Below, piece after piece: positions 6,777-15,038 of a stretch of DNA of 19,489 bases. This DNA comes from Alphaproteobacteria bacterium (lineage in GTDB: Bacteria; Pseudomonadota; Alphaproteobacteria; Sphingomonadales; Rhodothalassiaceae): positions 1 to 19,489 of the forward strand of contig RFIU01000217.1 in the NCBI GenBank assembly GCA_003695555.1, read 5' to 3'. The translations under genes were made by a program, and so were the position numbers. How positions within the stretch are numbered: position 1 is the stretch's first letter; every line of letters begins with the position of its first letter. The notes beneath the pieces were generated by a model. That model was not told the origin of the DNA and made no database searches. It worked only from the letters and a program-made list of their open reading frames with translations.

Positions 6777-8069
6777 ATGGCGAATGTGGTCGTGATCGGC
6801 ACCCAATGGGGTGACGAGGGCAAGGGCAAGATCGTTGACTGGCTGTCCAGCCGCGCCGATGTGGTGGTTCGCTTTCAGGGCGGCCACAATGCCGGTCACA
6901 CGCTCGTCGTCGAGGGCGAAACCTACAAGCTCTCGCTGCTGCCGAGCGGCATCGTGCGCCGCGGCAAGCTGTCGCTGATCGGCAATGGCGTGGTCGTCGA
7001 TCCCTGGGCGCTCGCCGACGAAATCGAACGCCTGCGCGGCCAGGGCGTTGCGGTCACCCCCGACAATTTTCAGATCGCCGAAACCTGTGCCCTGATCCTG
7101 CCATTCCATCATGAACTTGATGCTCTGCGCGAGGATCGCACGCGCGGGGTCAGGATCGGCACGACCCGACGCGGCATCGGACCGGCCTATGAGGACAAGG
7201 TGGGCAGGCGGGCGCTGCGCCTGTGCGATCTGCAGGACCCGACGCTGGTCTCTCGCCGCCTCGACGGCCTGCTCACCCACCACAATGCGTTGCGCGCCGG
7301 TCTCGGCGCTGAGCCGATCGACAAGGACGAGATCATCGCCTCCCTCGCTGAAGTCACGCCGAAGATCCTGCCTTTCGCCGCGCCGGTCTGGCGCACCCTC
7401 GCCCGGGCGCGAGAAGAAGGCAGACGGATCCTCTTCGAAGGTGCGCAGGGCGTCATGCTCGACGTTGATCACGGCACCTATCCCTTCGTCACCTCATCGA
7501 ACACGATCGCCGGACAGGCGTCCGGCGGCAGCGGGACGGGGCCCGGCGCGCTCGATTATGTCCTGGGGATCACCAAAGCCTATACGACGCGGGTCGGCAG
7601 CGGCCCGTTTCCGACCGAGCTCGACGACGAGATCGGCCGCCGCCTCGGCGAGCGGGGGCGCGAATTCGGCACGGTGACGGGACGCATCCGGCGCTGTGGC
7701 TGGTTCGATGCCGTGCTGGTCCGCCAGGCAGTGACGGTCGCTGGCGTCCAGGGCATCGCCTTCACCAAGCTCGATGTACTTGACGGCCTCGACGAAATCC
7801 GCATCTGCGTCGGCTATCGGCTGGGCGAACGGATACTCGACCATCTGCCGCCGGACATGGAGGGCCAGCAGCAGGTCGAACCGATCTATGAATCCCTCGA
7901 AGGCTGGGACGATAGCACGCGCGGGGCGCGTTCCTGGCGCGATCTGCCGGCGACCGCGGTCAAATATGTGCGCCGCGTCGAGGAGCTGATCGGCGCCCCG
8001 GTGGCGCTGCTGTCCACCAGCCCAGAACGCGAGGACACCATCCTGATGCACGACCCCTTCCAGGACTGA
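6777..8069 (+). CDS. purA: Adenylosuccinate synthase
   Basis: GTP-dependent ligation of IMP and aspartate to adenylosuccinate, the first AMP-specific step of purine synthesis. The 430-residue product is full length. It shows the N-terminal GTQWGDEGKGKIVD loop with the catalytic Asp, GGHNAGHTLVV with the catalytic His, the IMP-contact GTTRRGIGPAYEDK, the EGAQGVMLDVDHGTYPFVT block, and TGRIRRCGWFDAVL near residues 300-315. ACGGAG is a suitable ribosome site ahead of the ATG. It is the last gene of the serC-serA-hisZ-purA series and is followed by a probable terminator before the pseudokinase gene. Confidence 0.98.
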   Translation: MANVVVIGTQWGDEGKGKIVDWLSSRADVVVRFQGGHNAGHTLVVEGETYKLSLLPSGIVRRGKLSLIGNGVVVDPWALADEIERLRGQGVAVTPDNFQIAETCALILPFHHELDALREDRTRGVRIGTTRRGIGPAYEDKVGRRALRLCDLQDPTLVSRRLDGLLTHHNALRAGLGAEPIDKDEIIASLAEVTPKILPFAAPVWRTLARAREEGRRILFEGAQGVMLDVDHGTYPFVTSSNTIAGQASGGSGTGPGALDYVLGITKAYTTRVGSGPFPTELDDEIGRRLGERGREFGTVTGRIRRCGWFDAVLVRQAVTVAGVQGIAFTKLDVLDGLDEIRICVGYRLGERILDHLPPDMEGQQQVEPIYESLEGWDDSTRGARSWRDLPATAVKYVRRVEELIGAPVALLSTSPEREDTILMHDPFQD

Positions 8070-8191
8070 AGGAACCGAAAACCTTTCATCCTTCGGCTTT
8101 GCCGTGAAGCCGTCGCCGGTGATCGAGAACGGCTTTCGTGATCGGCGAGAAATGTCCGGGGTGCAGCGCGGGGCACATCCTCGGGGACGCT

Positions 8192-8214
8192 GGCCGGAAG
8201 GGCGGCCTTTCTTT
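8192..8214 (+). terminator. Probable intrinsic terminator downstream of purA
   Basis: GGCCG (8192-8196) pairs with CGGCC (8203-8207) around GAAGGG and is followed by TTTCTTT. The stem is short but all G/C and the T run is interrupted once. It separates the biosynthetic operon from the pseudokinase transcription unit. Confidence 0.5.
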
Positions 8215-8240
8215 CCCGTTTCTGATACTCTTCTCACGGT

Positions 8241-8257
8241 TGCGACACTGCGTCGCA
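8241..8257. repeat. Inverted repeat upstream of the pseudokinase gene
   Basis: TGCGAC (8241-8246) and GTCGCA (8252-8257) form perfect 6-base arms around ACTGC. The size and spacing suit a dimeric regulator, or a small hairpin if transcribed. It lies about 40 bases upstream of the CtrA-type motif. Confidence 0.4.
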
Positions 8258-8284
8258 CGTCCATTCGCCCGTGCTTCCCTTCTT

Positions 8285-8299
8285 TTAACCCCGCCTTAA
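8285..8299. promoter_or_regulatory. CtrA-type binding site upstream of the pseudokinase gene
   Basis: TTAA (8285-8288), seven bases, TTAA (8296-8299): an exact match to the full CtrA consensus TTAA-N7-TTAA, beginning TTAACC as often seen in alphaproteobacteria. A further half-site TTAA lies at 8312-8315. The motif is 49 bases before the start codon. TTAA is very rare in this GC-rich window, so a chance match is unlikely but not excluded. CtrA control of the downstream pair is inferred. Confidence 0.6.
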
Positions 8300-8348
8300 G
8301 CCTCATGCTCCTTAATGAACCAGAAGATCTCATCCGGGAAGAAGGGAG

Positions 8349-10427
8349 ATGCCACCAACCGAGGCAGCACGCTTGACACAACCAAAAGCTGCAAATCCAC
8401 CTACGAGATCCGAAGCTCCGGCCAAGACGGCGGCAGCCGCCCCTGTCATGGTCGCCAAGCGTTTTGCGGTCGATCCGGGGCATCCCTTGCCGGCCCTCGA
8501 TCGAGGCGGCGGCAAGGCGTTTGCGGCGAGCGATACCCGTGAGGCATCGCGCCGCGTCTATGCCCTCGTCCACAAGAAGGGCGTGCCGCAACGCGCCGAG
8601 GTTCTCGAATCCCTGCGCATCAGCCCGGCATCCAATGTCCTCAATCCGCTCGCCCAGGAAGTGGTACGCGTGGGGCCGAAAGGCCCGACCCGGCTGGTCA
8701 GCATCATCGAGGCGCCAGGTGGCCCTCCCTTTTCGGACGCGCTAAAGGGACACTCCGTTTCCAGCCACATCCTGCGCAAGATGGTTGTCCCGGCGGCAAT
8801 CAAGGCGCTTTCCGCCCTGCATGGCCGCGACATCTGGCATCGTGCCATCCGTCCCGGCAATCTCTTTTTCGCCACCCCCGAGGGGGGCGACGTTCTGCTC
8901 GGCGAGTGTTTCTCCGGTCCGCCCGGACTCGACCTGCCGGCCGTCTATGAACCCTTGGAGCGCGCCACCGCAGATCCCCATGCGCGTGGCACCGGGGGAC
9001 CCGACGCCGACATGTTCGCCCTCGGCGCCACGCTGCTCGCCTGTTACTTGGGGCGCGAACCGGGCGGGCAACGCGACTCGGAAAGCCTGGTGCGGGCACG
9101 TATTGCACAAGGCTCCTTCTGGGCCCTGTCGGCCGGTCAGGAAGTGCCGGGACTGCTCGGCCTTCTGCTTCGCGGGCTGCTCAATGATGATCCGGAAGAG
9201 CGCTGGACGCTCGACGATCTCATCGCCTGGACCGAAAGCGCGACGCCGAACCGCCGCTCGCTCAATCTGAGCTGGACCTTCGCTCGGCCGGTCAGTTTTC
9301 GCCGCCAATCCTTTTCCGACCGCCGGATACTCGCACGCGAACTCGCAAAATATCCGCTCGAGGCGGCTGCCTGGCTGCGCAGTCTGGATTTTCCCCTCTG
9401 GTTCCAGACCTACATCACCGCCGAGAACATGACCGAGAAGCTCGAGCGACTGCTCGATCTGCGCGCCGACCCGGACCTTTCCAGCACGCATCACGGCGAC
9501 CATGCGCTGGTGGCACGCGCATGCGCGATGCTGGACCCCTTCGGCCCCCTGCGCTGGCGCGGTCGTTCGATCGCCATTGACGGCGTCGGACCGGCGCTTG
9601 CCGCCGCCTTCGCCGAACAGGACGAACAGGCGATCGAGGACATGCGCCGCTTTTTCGACAATGGCGTCATGCCGGCGGCGATCGAGATCATGGCCGAGCG
9701 CAACCCCCTTGCCCACCGTACCGCTTTCGACCTTCAGCAGGCCGCCAAGACCGCCCGTACCGAGCAGCCCGCGAAGGGGCTGGTGCGCGTGCTCTATGAT
9801 CTCAATCCGGCGCTGCCGTGTCTGAGCCCCGCCTTCAAGGGACTGTGGGTCGGCACACCGGCCGCACTGCTCATCGCCCTCGACCGGACGGCACGCAAAC
9901 AGGCCGAACTCGCGAAGATGTTCGATGCCCATGTTCTCGGCTTCCTCGCATCCCGGGTGCCGGAGTGCGAGCGGATCGCCGCGCGCGTCGGCGCCACGCC
10001 GAAGGATCCGGCTCGTACCCTCTCGGCCATCGGCGATCTGCTCGCCTTCCTGCAGCAGCACTGCAAAATCGCCGAGCTACCCGGCCTGACCGAACGGATG
10101 GGCGAGAGCCTGAAGCCGCTCATCGGACGTTTGCGCAGCCGCAAACGGCGGGAAGAGTGCCTGAAGACGCTCAAGGAAGAAATGCGCAAGGGATCGCTGG
10201 TCCGGCTTCGGGCAAGCACCGATATCGTCAGGCTGTCACGCGAAGACACGGCCGCCTATCAGCGCGCGCGCTGGGCATGGGAGCGGCTGGAAGCGCGTCG
10301 CAAGCACCTGCTGCGCAAGGTGCTGCCGAACGACCCGGAAGCCATGGCGTTAGGCTATCGGGGGGCGAGCGTGCTGGGCGTGCTTGCTCTCATTGCGACG
10401 CTGACGATCACCTTCATCGCCAGTTGA
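8349..10427 (+). CDS. Tail-anchored pseudokinase with large uncharacterised C-terminal region
   Basis: A 692-residue protein whose first 300 residues resemble a Ser/Thr protein kinase fold. HRAIRPGNLFF (164-174) occupies the HRDxKxxN catalytic loop but has Ala166 for the catalytic Asp and Arg168 for the Lys. LLGECF (183-188) replaces the metal-binding DFG. ADMFALGATLLA (220-231) and DPEERWTLDDLI (281-292) match subdomains IX and XI. A clear VAIK lysine is not evident. Loss of both aspartates argues for a pseudokinase. Residues about 300-665 are mostly helical and charged with no recognised domain. Residues 671-690 form one hydrophobic segment ending at the C-terminus, so the bulk would face the cytoplasm. 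A Shine-Dalgarno (GGAAG) lies 6 bases from the ATG; a TTG at 8373 is an alternative start. It is followed 42 bases later by a membrane protein gene. Confidence 0.75.
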   Translation: MPPTEAARLTQPKAANPPTRSEAPAKTAAAAPVMVAKRFAVDPGHPLPALDRGGGKAFAASDTREASRRVYALVHKKGVPQRAEVLESLRISPASNVLNPLAQEVVRVGPKGPTRLVSIIEAPGGPPFSDALKGHSVSSHILRKMVVPAAIKALSALHGRDIWHRAIRPGNLFFATPEGGDVLLGECFSGPPGLDLPAVYEPLERATADPHARGTGGPDADMFALGATLLACYLGREPGGQRDSESLVRARIAQGSFWALSAGQEVPGLLGLLLRGLLNDDPEERWTLDDLIAWTESATPNRRSLNLSWTFARPVSFRRQSFSDRRILARELAKYPLEAAAWLRSLDFPLWFQTYITAENMTEKLERLLDLRADPDLSSTHHGDHALVARACAMLDPFGPLRWRGRSIAIDGVGPALAAAFAEQDEQAIEDMRRFFDNGVMPAAIEIMAERNPLAHRTAFDLQQAAKTARTEQPAKGLVRVLYDLNPALPCLSPAFKGLWVGTPAALLIALDRTARKQAELAKMFDAHVLGFLASRVPECERIAARVGATPKDPARTLSAIGDLLAFLQQHCKIAELPGLTERMGESLKPLIGRLRSRKRREECLKTLKEEMRKGSLVRLRASTDIVRLSREDTAAYQRARWAWERLEARRKHLLRKVLPNDPEAMALGYRGASVLGVLALIATLTITFIAS

Positions 10428-10469
10428 CGTGAGCCGCCGGGCCTGAGGGCGAAACGGGAGAAGCCATAC

Positions 10470-11027
10470 ATGGGCCGCAAGATGAAAAGCGGAAAGAAGA
10501 CCACGCCGAAGACGACGGTCAAAAAGGGCCGCGCGCGCACGAGTGCGAAGAAGCCCGGCGGCGGCCATCGTCTGCTGATCTTCCTTGCCTATCTCCTCTT
10601 CACCCTGCTGCTGCTCTTCTTTCCGCCGATTGCGGCGATGATCGTTCTGGGCCTGGCGCCGGCTCTGGTCGTGCTCGCCTTCGACCATGGGGCCTTCAAG
10701 CGGCCACGCCTGATCACCCTTGCCAGCTTCAATTTCGCCGGCCTCTTCCCCTTTCTGCTGCAGCTCTGGCACAGCCACGATACCGTCAGCGACTTCTTCC
10801 GGATGATCTCCAGCATCTACACTTGGGGGATCATCTACGGGGCCGCCGCCTTCGGCGCCGGCCTGCTGTGGGTCGGACCGGCACTGGCGGCGATCATTCT
10901 GCAGGCGATCAATCAGGACCGCATCAAGCAGATCGAAAAGCGTCAGAAGGCACTGGTGCGCGAGTGGGGGGCGGACATCACCGATACCATCGAACCGAGA
11001 GAAGGCATGGGCGCCCGTTCTTCATGA
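10470..11027 (+). CDS. Polytopic membrane protein with basic N-terminus, partner of the pseudokinase
   Basis: I do not recognise a named family. The 185-residue product begins with about 32 residues rich in Lys and Arg (three KK pairs plus KKG and GRAR), then has hydrophobic segments at about 34-52, 53-71, 81-99 and 117-143, and a charged tail (DRIKQIEKRQKALVREW). Three or four membrane spans with a positive cytoplasmic N-terminus are likely. GGGAG, 9 bases before the ATG, is the ribosome site. It lies 42 bases after the pseudokinase stop on the same strand with no terminator between, so they are probably co-transcribed. A joint function at the inner membrane is inferred from position and matching membrane location only. 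Confidence 0.75.
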   Translation: MGRKMKSGKKTTPKTTVKKGRARTSAKKPGGGHRLLIFLAYLLFTLLLLFFPPIAAMIVLGLAPALVVLAFDHGAFKRPRLITLASFNFAGLFPFLLQLWHSHDTVSDFFRMISSIYTWGIIYGAAAFGAGLLWVGPALAAIILQAINQDRIKQIEKRQKALVREWGADITDTIEPREGMGARSS

Positions 11028-11177
11028 GCTGACGTACCCTGTACCGGGTCGGCGATCGCCCTCTCGCTGCCATACGATGGTGGGGCTTTCTTGTCCTGTC
11101 GCGAGACCGCACCTATCAACAAGGCGTATGTTACCCATGAACAGGGTGCACGCCTCGATTCGCTTTTTCACCAAAGG

Positions 11178-11195
11178 GTGTCATGAAGCTGTCAT
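11178..11195 (+). promoter_or_regulatory. Pho box upstream of the ACR3 gene
   Basis: GTGTCAT (11178-11184), GAAG, CTGTCAT (11189-11195): two 7-base direct repeats with an 11-base period, matching the PhoB consensus CTGTCAT-N4-CTGTCAT at 13 of 14 repeat positions. It is on the coding strand, 80 bases before the ACR3 start. A good -10 box about 10 bases downstream is not evident, though TATTCT occurs at 11232-11237. Confidence 0.65.
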
Positions 11196-11274
11196 TTGCG
11201 CCCACTCTTCTGCCCGTCGGCCATTCCTTCTTATTCTCTCGACGGGACACACACGGGATCGGAGATATCGGGCC

Positions 11275-12360
11275 ATGAGCACATTCGAGCGCTTCCTGTC
11301 TCTTTGGGTCATCGCCGCAATCCTTGCCGGCATCGCGCTGGCAGAGGTCACCCCGGACGCGATCGCCGCCCTGCGCGCGATGGAATGGGCGCATGTCAAT
11401 TTTCCGATCGCGGTGCTGATCTGGGCGATGATCATCCCGATGCTGTTGCGCGTCGATCTGCGCGCCCTGAAGGAAGTCCGCCGTCACTGGCGCGGCATGA
11501 GCGTCACGCTGTTCGTCAACTGGGCGGTCAAGCCCTTCTCGATGGCGCTGCTGGCGAGCATTTTCCTCGGCTGGCTGTTCCGGCCGTGGCTGCCGGCGGA
11601 TCAGATCCCATCCTATATCGCCGGCCTCATCCTGCTGGCGGCCGCTCCCTGCACGGCGATGGTCTTCGTCTGGTCCAACCTCAGCAATGGCGACCCGCAT
11701 TTCACACTCTCGCAGGTGGCCCTCAACGACACGATCATGATCGTCGCCTTCGCGCCGATCGTCGCCCTGCTGCTCGGCATATCGGCGATCACCGTGCCAT
11801 GGCAGACGCTGCTGCTCTCGGTCGGGCTTTATATTCTCGTCCCCGTCGTCTTCTCCCAGATCTGGCGCCACCGGCTGATCGCGAGCGGCGGCAGCGCCCG
11901 GCTGGAAAGTGTTCTTGCCCTCCTCAAGCCGATCTCGGTCATCGCACTGCTGGTAACGCTCGTCCTGCTCTTCGCCTTTCAGGGCGAGCAGGTTCTCGGC
12001 CATCCGCTGATCATCCTGCTGCTGGCGATTCCGATCCTGATCCAGGTCTATTTCAATTCGGGGCTGGCCTATCTGCTCTCGCGCCATCTGGGCGAACGCC
12101 ACTGCGTCGCCGCGCCGGCGGCGCTGATCGGAGCCAGCAATTTCTTCGAACTGGCGGTGGCCACCGCGATCAGCCTGTTCGGTGTCGATTCCGGCGCCGC
12201 GCTCGCCACCGTCGTCGGCGTCCTCGTCGAAGTGCCGGTGATGCTGTCGGTGGTGACGATCGTCAATCGTTCGCGCGAATGGTACGAGCGTCACCCGAAG
12301 GTGCGCGCAAATGGCCTGTGCGACGCCGGCGAGAGCGGGAGCAGTTCAGCCGGTCGCTGA
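11275..12360 (+). CDS. acr3: ACR3-family arsenite efflux permease
   Basis: An inner-membrane secondary transporter expected to export As(III), of 361 residues with about ten hydrophobic segments. Family signatures: AAAPCTAMVFVWSNLSNGDP with Cys126, the conserved thiol of ACR3, then TLSQVALNDTIMIVAFAP, VPWQTLLLSVGLYILVP, and ASNFFELAVATAISLFG with Glu292 in the late transport helix, then VGVLVEVPVML. The ATG at 11275 has GGAG 10 bases upstream. In-frame sequence before it lacks family match and runs over the Pho box. No arsR, arsC or arsH is visible next to it. The Pho box suggests induction under phosphate limitation, when arsenate uptake through phosphate transporters rises. It converges on the amidohydrolase gene. 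Confidence 0.92.
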   Translation: MSTFERFLSLWVIAAILAGIALAEVTPDAIAALRAMEWAHVNFPIAVLIWAMIIPMLLRVDLRALKEVRRHWRGMSVTLFVNWAVKPFSMALLASIFLGWLFRPWLPADQIPSYIAGLILLAAAPCTAMVFVWSNLSNGDPHFTLSQVALNDTIMIVAFAPIVALLLGISAITVPWQTLLLSVGLYILVPVVFSQIWRHRLIASGGSARLESVLALLKPISVIALLVTLVLLFAFQGEQVLGHPLIILLLAIPILIQVYFNSGLAYLLSRHLGERHCVAAPAALIGASNFFELAVATAISLFGVDSGAALATVVGVLVEVPVMLSVVTIVNRSREWYERHPKVRANGLCDAGESGSSSAGR

Positions 12361-12387
12361 TGGCCGGACCGCCCCCGCAGCCCGGCA

Positions 12388-14151
12388 TCAATTCGCCGGC
12401 CGCCCCCGGCGCAGCAGGCGACCCGGGGTCTCTCCGGTCGGTTCGTCATCAAGCAGGATCGGCACGCCGGATTTCAGGGTCGCAAGATAGCCTTCCGCCT
12501 CCTGATAGAGGCGCCGGCCGCCTGCCGGCAGGTCATGGCGCAAGCGCGGCGGCTTCAGGGCCAAGCGATCGAAATCGATGACATTGATGTCGGCGATGCG
12601 GCCGGGAGAGATCTCGCCGCGGTCGTCGAGCCCCATGAAACGGGCATTGTCGCGCGTCTGCTTCATCACCAGCCATTCGAGCGGCATCTTCGGCCCGCGT
12701 GAGCGATCGCGCCCCCAATGCGTCAACATGAAGGTCGGGAAGCTCGCATCGCACACTGTGCCGACATGCGCCCCGCCATCAGAAAGCGCCGGCAGCGCAT
12801 GCGGGTGGGTCAGCATGGTGCGCAGATCCTCCAGATCGAAACGGGCGTAATTGTAGATCGGGAAATAGATCAGCTGACGGCCGTCGTCTTCCAGCATGGC
12901 GTCAAGGATCGCCTCCATCACGCCGACACCGCGACGCCGGGATTCCATATAGAGCGAGGCTTCCATCGGCGGCTCGTAATCCGGCGGATCGCCGAGCCGG
13001 AAGAAGCGGGTGGCGAAGAAGTCGAGGCGCTCGATGATGATGTCGGCGAGCGGCGGGACCGGACTGCCGGGGCCCGATAGTTTTTCCGGCTGTTGCGCCA
13101 GCAGCCTTTCCCGGAAGGCGGAATCGCGCAGCGTCCGTACCCGCTCGGCCAGCGGCCGGTCCATGAGCTCGCGATAGGCGGCAAGCGACATCAGCGGATT
13201 AAGCGTCGTCTCAAGCCCGAAGAAGACGCCGATGCCGCGCGCGCCGACCTGCACGCGCATCTCCAGGCCGCGCGCGTTCGCCCGCTCGACACGCTCGAGG
13301 ATCCGCTTCCACTGATCCGGCGCCAGATCGCGCTGATTGAGCGAGAGGCTCAAGGGGCACCCCGACACCTCGGCCATGCGATCGACAAGATCGAATTCCG
13401 GATCGAAGGCCTCGGGCCCTTCGGCCAGCCTGAAGTCCGACACCACCTGTATTCTCCCGCCGCCGTCCTTCGCGCCGAGCGCCAGCGCCTCCAGCTCGCG
13501 CGCGCTCGCATCTCGTGCCGGGGTGTCGGCGCCACGCGCCGTCTTGTGGACATCGGTTCGGCCGGTGGAAACGCCGAAAGCGCCCGCCCGGACCGCCTCT
13601 GCGACGAGGCGGCGCATCGCCTCCCGTTCGTCGTCGTTCGCTTCTTCGCCGGCCGCGCCGCGCTCGCCCATGACATAAAGCCGCAACGGATCATGGGCGA
13701 TCTGGGTCGCAACATCGATGGCGCGCGGGATGCGTTCCAGGGACGCAAGATAGTCGGCAAAGCTCTCCCAGTCGAAGGGAACGCCTTCGGCGAGCGCAAC
13801 GCCGGGGATCTCTTCGACGCCTTCCATCAGCTCGATGAGCTGCTGGGCGGTGCCGGGGCGAAGCGGGGCGAAACCAACGCCGCAGTTTCCGGTGACCACC
13901 GTCGTCACCCCATGACGCGATGAGGGACCGAGCTCCGGATCCCAGCAGGCCTGACCATCATAATGGGTGTGGATATCCACGAAACCAGGGGTAACGATCG
14001 CGCCGGCGGCATCGATCACCCGCGCCCCGTTCGGCGTAATGCGACCGATTTCGGCGATCAGGCCGTCGCGGATGCCGATATCCGCGTGAAACGGTGTTCC
14101 GCCGCTGCCGTCATGAATCAGGCCGTCCTTGATGACGATGTCGTGGGTCAT
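12388..14151 (-). CDS. D-aminoacylase-like amidohydrolase (N-acyl-D-amino-acid deacylase family)
   Basis: A 587-residue metal-dependent hydrolase of the amidohydrolase superfamily, probably cytoplasmic since no signal peptide is seen. The N-terminal beta domain (DIVIKDGLIHDGSGG) leads into GFVDIHTHYDGQ, with His61 and His63 as metal ligands. NCGVGFAP with Cys90 matches the bridging Cys of D-aminoacylases, and LPALSDGGAHVG carries the late conserved Asp. Where classical D-aminoacylases have a His after the second strand (SH-type motif) this protein reads RIQVVSDFRL, so its metal site or substrate may differ. GGAGG before the ATG at 14151 supports this start, and ATGA overlaps the stop of the carrier gene. 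It is the last gene of the four-gene operon. The substrate is unknown. Confidence 0.85.
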   Translation of the reverse strand: MTHDIVIKDGLIHDGSGGTPFHADIGIRDGLIAEIGRITPNGARVIDAAGAIVTPGFVDIHTHYDGQACWDPELGPSSRHGVTTVVTGNCGVGFAPLRPGTAQQLIELMEGVEEIPGVALAEGVPFDWESFADYLASLERIPRAIDVATQIAHDPLRLYVMGERGAAGEEANDDEREAMRRLVAEAVRAGAFGVSTGRTDVHKTARGADTPARDASARELEALALGAKDGGGRIQVVSDFRLAEGPEAFDPEFDLVDRMAEVSGCPLSLSLNQRDLAPDQWKRILERVERANARGLEMRVQVGARGIGVFFGLETTLNPLMSLAAYRELMDRPLAERVRTLRDSAFRERLLAQQPEKLSGPGSPVPPLADIIIERLDFFATRFFRLGDPPDYEPPMEASLYMESRRRGVGVMEAILDAMLEDDGRQLIYFPIYNYARFDLEDLRTMLTHPHALPALSDGGAHVGTVCDASFPTFMLTHWGRDRSRGPKMPLEWLVMKQTRDNARFMGLDDRGEISPGRIADINVIDFDRLALKPPRLRHDLPAGGRRLYQEAEGYLATLKSGVPILLDDEPTGETPGRLLRRGRPAN

Positions 14152-15038
14152 GGATTTTCCTCCAGGGCTGGTCGGGAAGGCTGCTTCGCCCGTTCGCGGC
14201 GCACCACCCATGCGATGAAGGCGAGTGCGGTCGGGAACATCAGCACGCCATAGGCGGCCCCCGGCAGCATCATCACGTCATCGCCGAGCAGCGTGGCGCC
14301 GACGAACATCGCCAGCGAGCCGTTCTGAATGCCGCATTCGATGGTCACCGCAATCGCCCGTTCGGGCGCCAGCCGGGTCACCTGCGAAAGGGTATATGCT
14401 GCGACCATGGCCGCAAGATTGAGCAGGACGACGAGCGGCGCGACGGTCGGAAAGTGCTCGACCACCCGATCCCAGTCGATGGCGATCGCCCCGATGACGA
14501 GAGCGATGAAGAGAATGAGAGCGCCGCGACGCGCCCAGGGTTCGATCCGCTCGGCAAGATGCGGGCGGACAAGCGCCAGTCCCATGCCGAGCGAGACCGG
14601 AACCAGGGTCATCGCGCTGACGCCGAGGACCGTGTCGGCGACCGATATCTCGCCCGCCTCGCGTCCGATGAAGAGAGCCAGCGCGGCGGCGACCAGCAAA
14701 GGAATCGTGAAGATCGAGAGCAGCGAGGTCGTCGCGGTGAGCGAGATCGAAAGCGCCGTATCGGCGCGGGCAAGATGTGTCAGCAGGTTCGACATCGGCC
14801 CGCCCGGGCAGGCGGCAATGATGACGAGACCGACGGCAAGACGCGGATCCGGATCGGTGAGATACGCGACCAGAAATCCGAGCACCGGCAGGATCAGCAT
14901 CTGAGCTGCAAGGCCGGCAGCGAAGGCGCGGGGCTTGCGCACGACTTCCAGAAAGTCGTTCGGGTGCAACGCCAGCCCCATCGAGAACATCACCACCATC
15001 ACGACGGCGGGGATGAGCCAGGCGGTGAGGATGTTCAC
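14148..15038 (-). CDS. Bile acid:sodium symporter (BASS/SBF) family transporter
   Basis: A 296-residue inner-membrane carrier with about nine or ten hydrophobic segments. AACPGGPMSNLLTHLARAD and ALSISLTATTSLLSIFTIPLL are the crossing-helix signature of the family. ECGIQNGSLAMF supplies Glu234 and Gln238 at the position of the sodium-coordinating pair in bacterial ASBT homologues. Sodium-coupled uptake of an organic anion is therefore likely; the solute is not determined. It starts with GTG at 15038, preceded by GGAGG, and its GTGA overlaps the cytochrome gene stop. Its own stop overlaps the amidohydrolase start. Context suggests import of the compound handled by the periplasmic proteins and the hydrolase. 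Confidence 0.9.
   Translation of the reverse strand: MNILTAWLIPAVVMVVMFSMGLALHPNDFLEVVRKPRAFAAGLAAQMLILPVLGFLVAYLTDPDPRLAVGLVIIAACPGGPMSNLLTHLARADTALSISLTATTSLLSIFTIPLLVAAALALFIGREAGEISVADTVLGVSAMTLVPVSLGMGLALVRPHLAERIEPWARRGALILFIALVIGAIAIDWDRVVEHFPTVAPLVVLLNLAAMVAAYTLSQVTRLAPERAIAVTIECGIQNGSLAMFVGATLLGDDVMMLPGAAYGVLMFPTALAFIAWVVRRERAKQPSRPALEENP

Noticed and set aside
8094..8112. CGGCTT-N7-AAGCCG hairpin right after purA as a terminator
   Set aside because: The stem is sound but no T run follows; the hairpin at 8192-8214 is the better candidate.
8742..10061. Minus-strand open frame of 439 codons across the pseudokinase gene
   Set aside because: Antisense shadow; the + strand frame has recognisable kinase subdomains and a ribosome site.
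11051..11060. GGCGATCGCC palindrome between the membrane protein and ACR3 genes
   Set aside because: A 10-base GC palindrome is not unusual here; there is no T run and no partner site.
11131..12294. Minus-strand open frame of 387 codons across the ACR3 gene
   Set aside because: Strongly charged Asp/Arg/Gln-rich product, as expected from the complement of a membrane protein gene.
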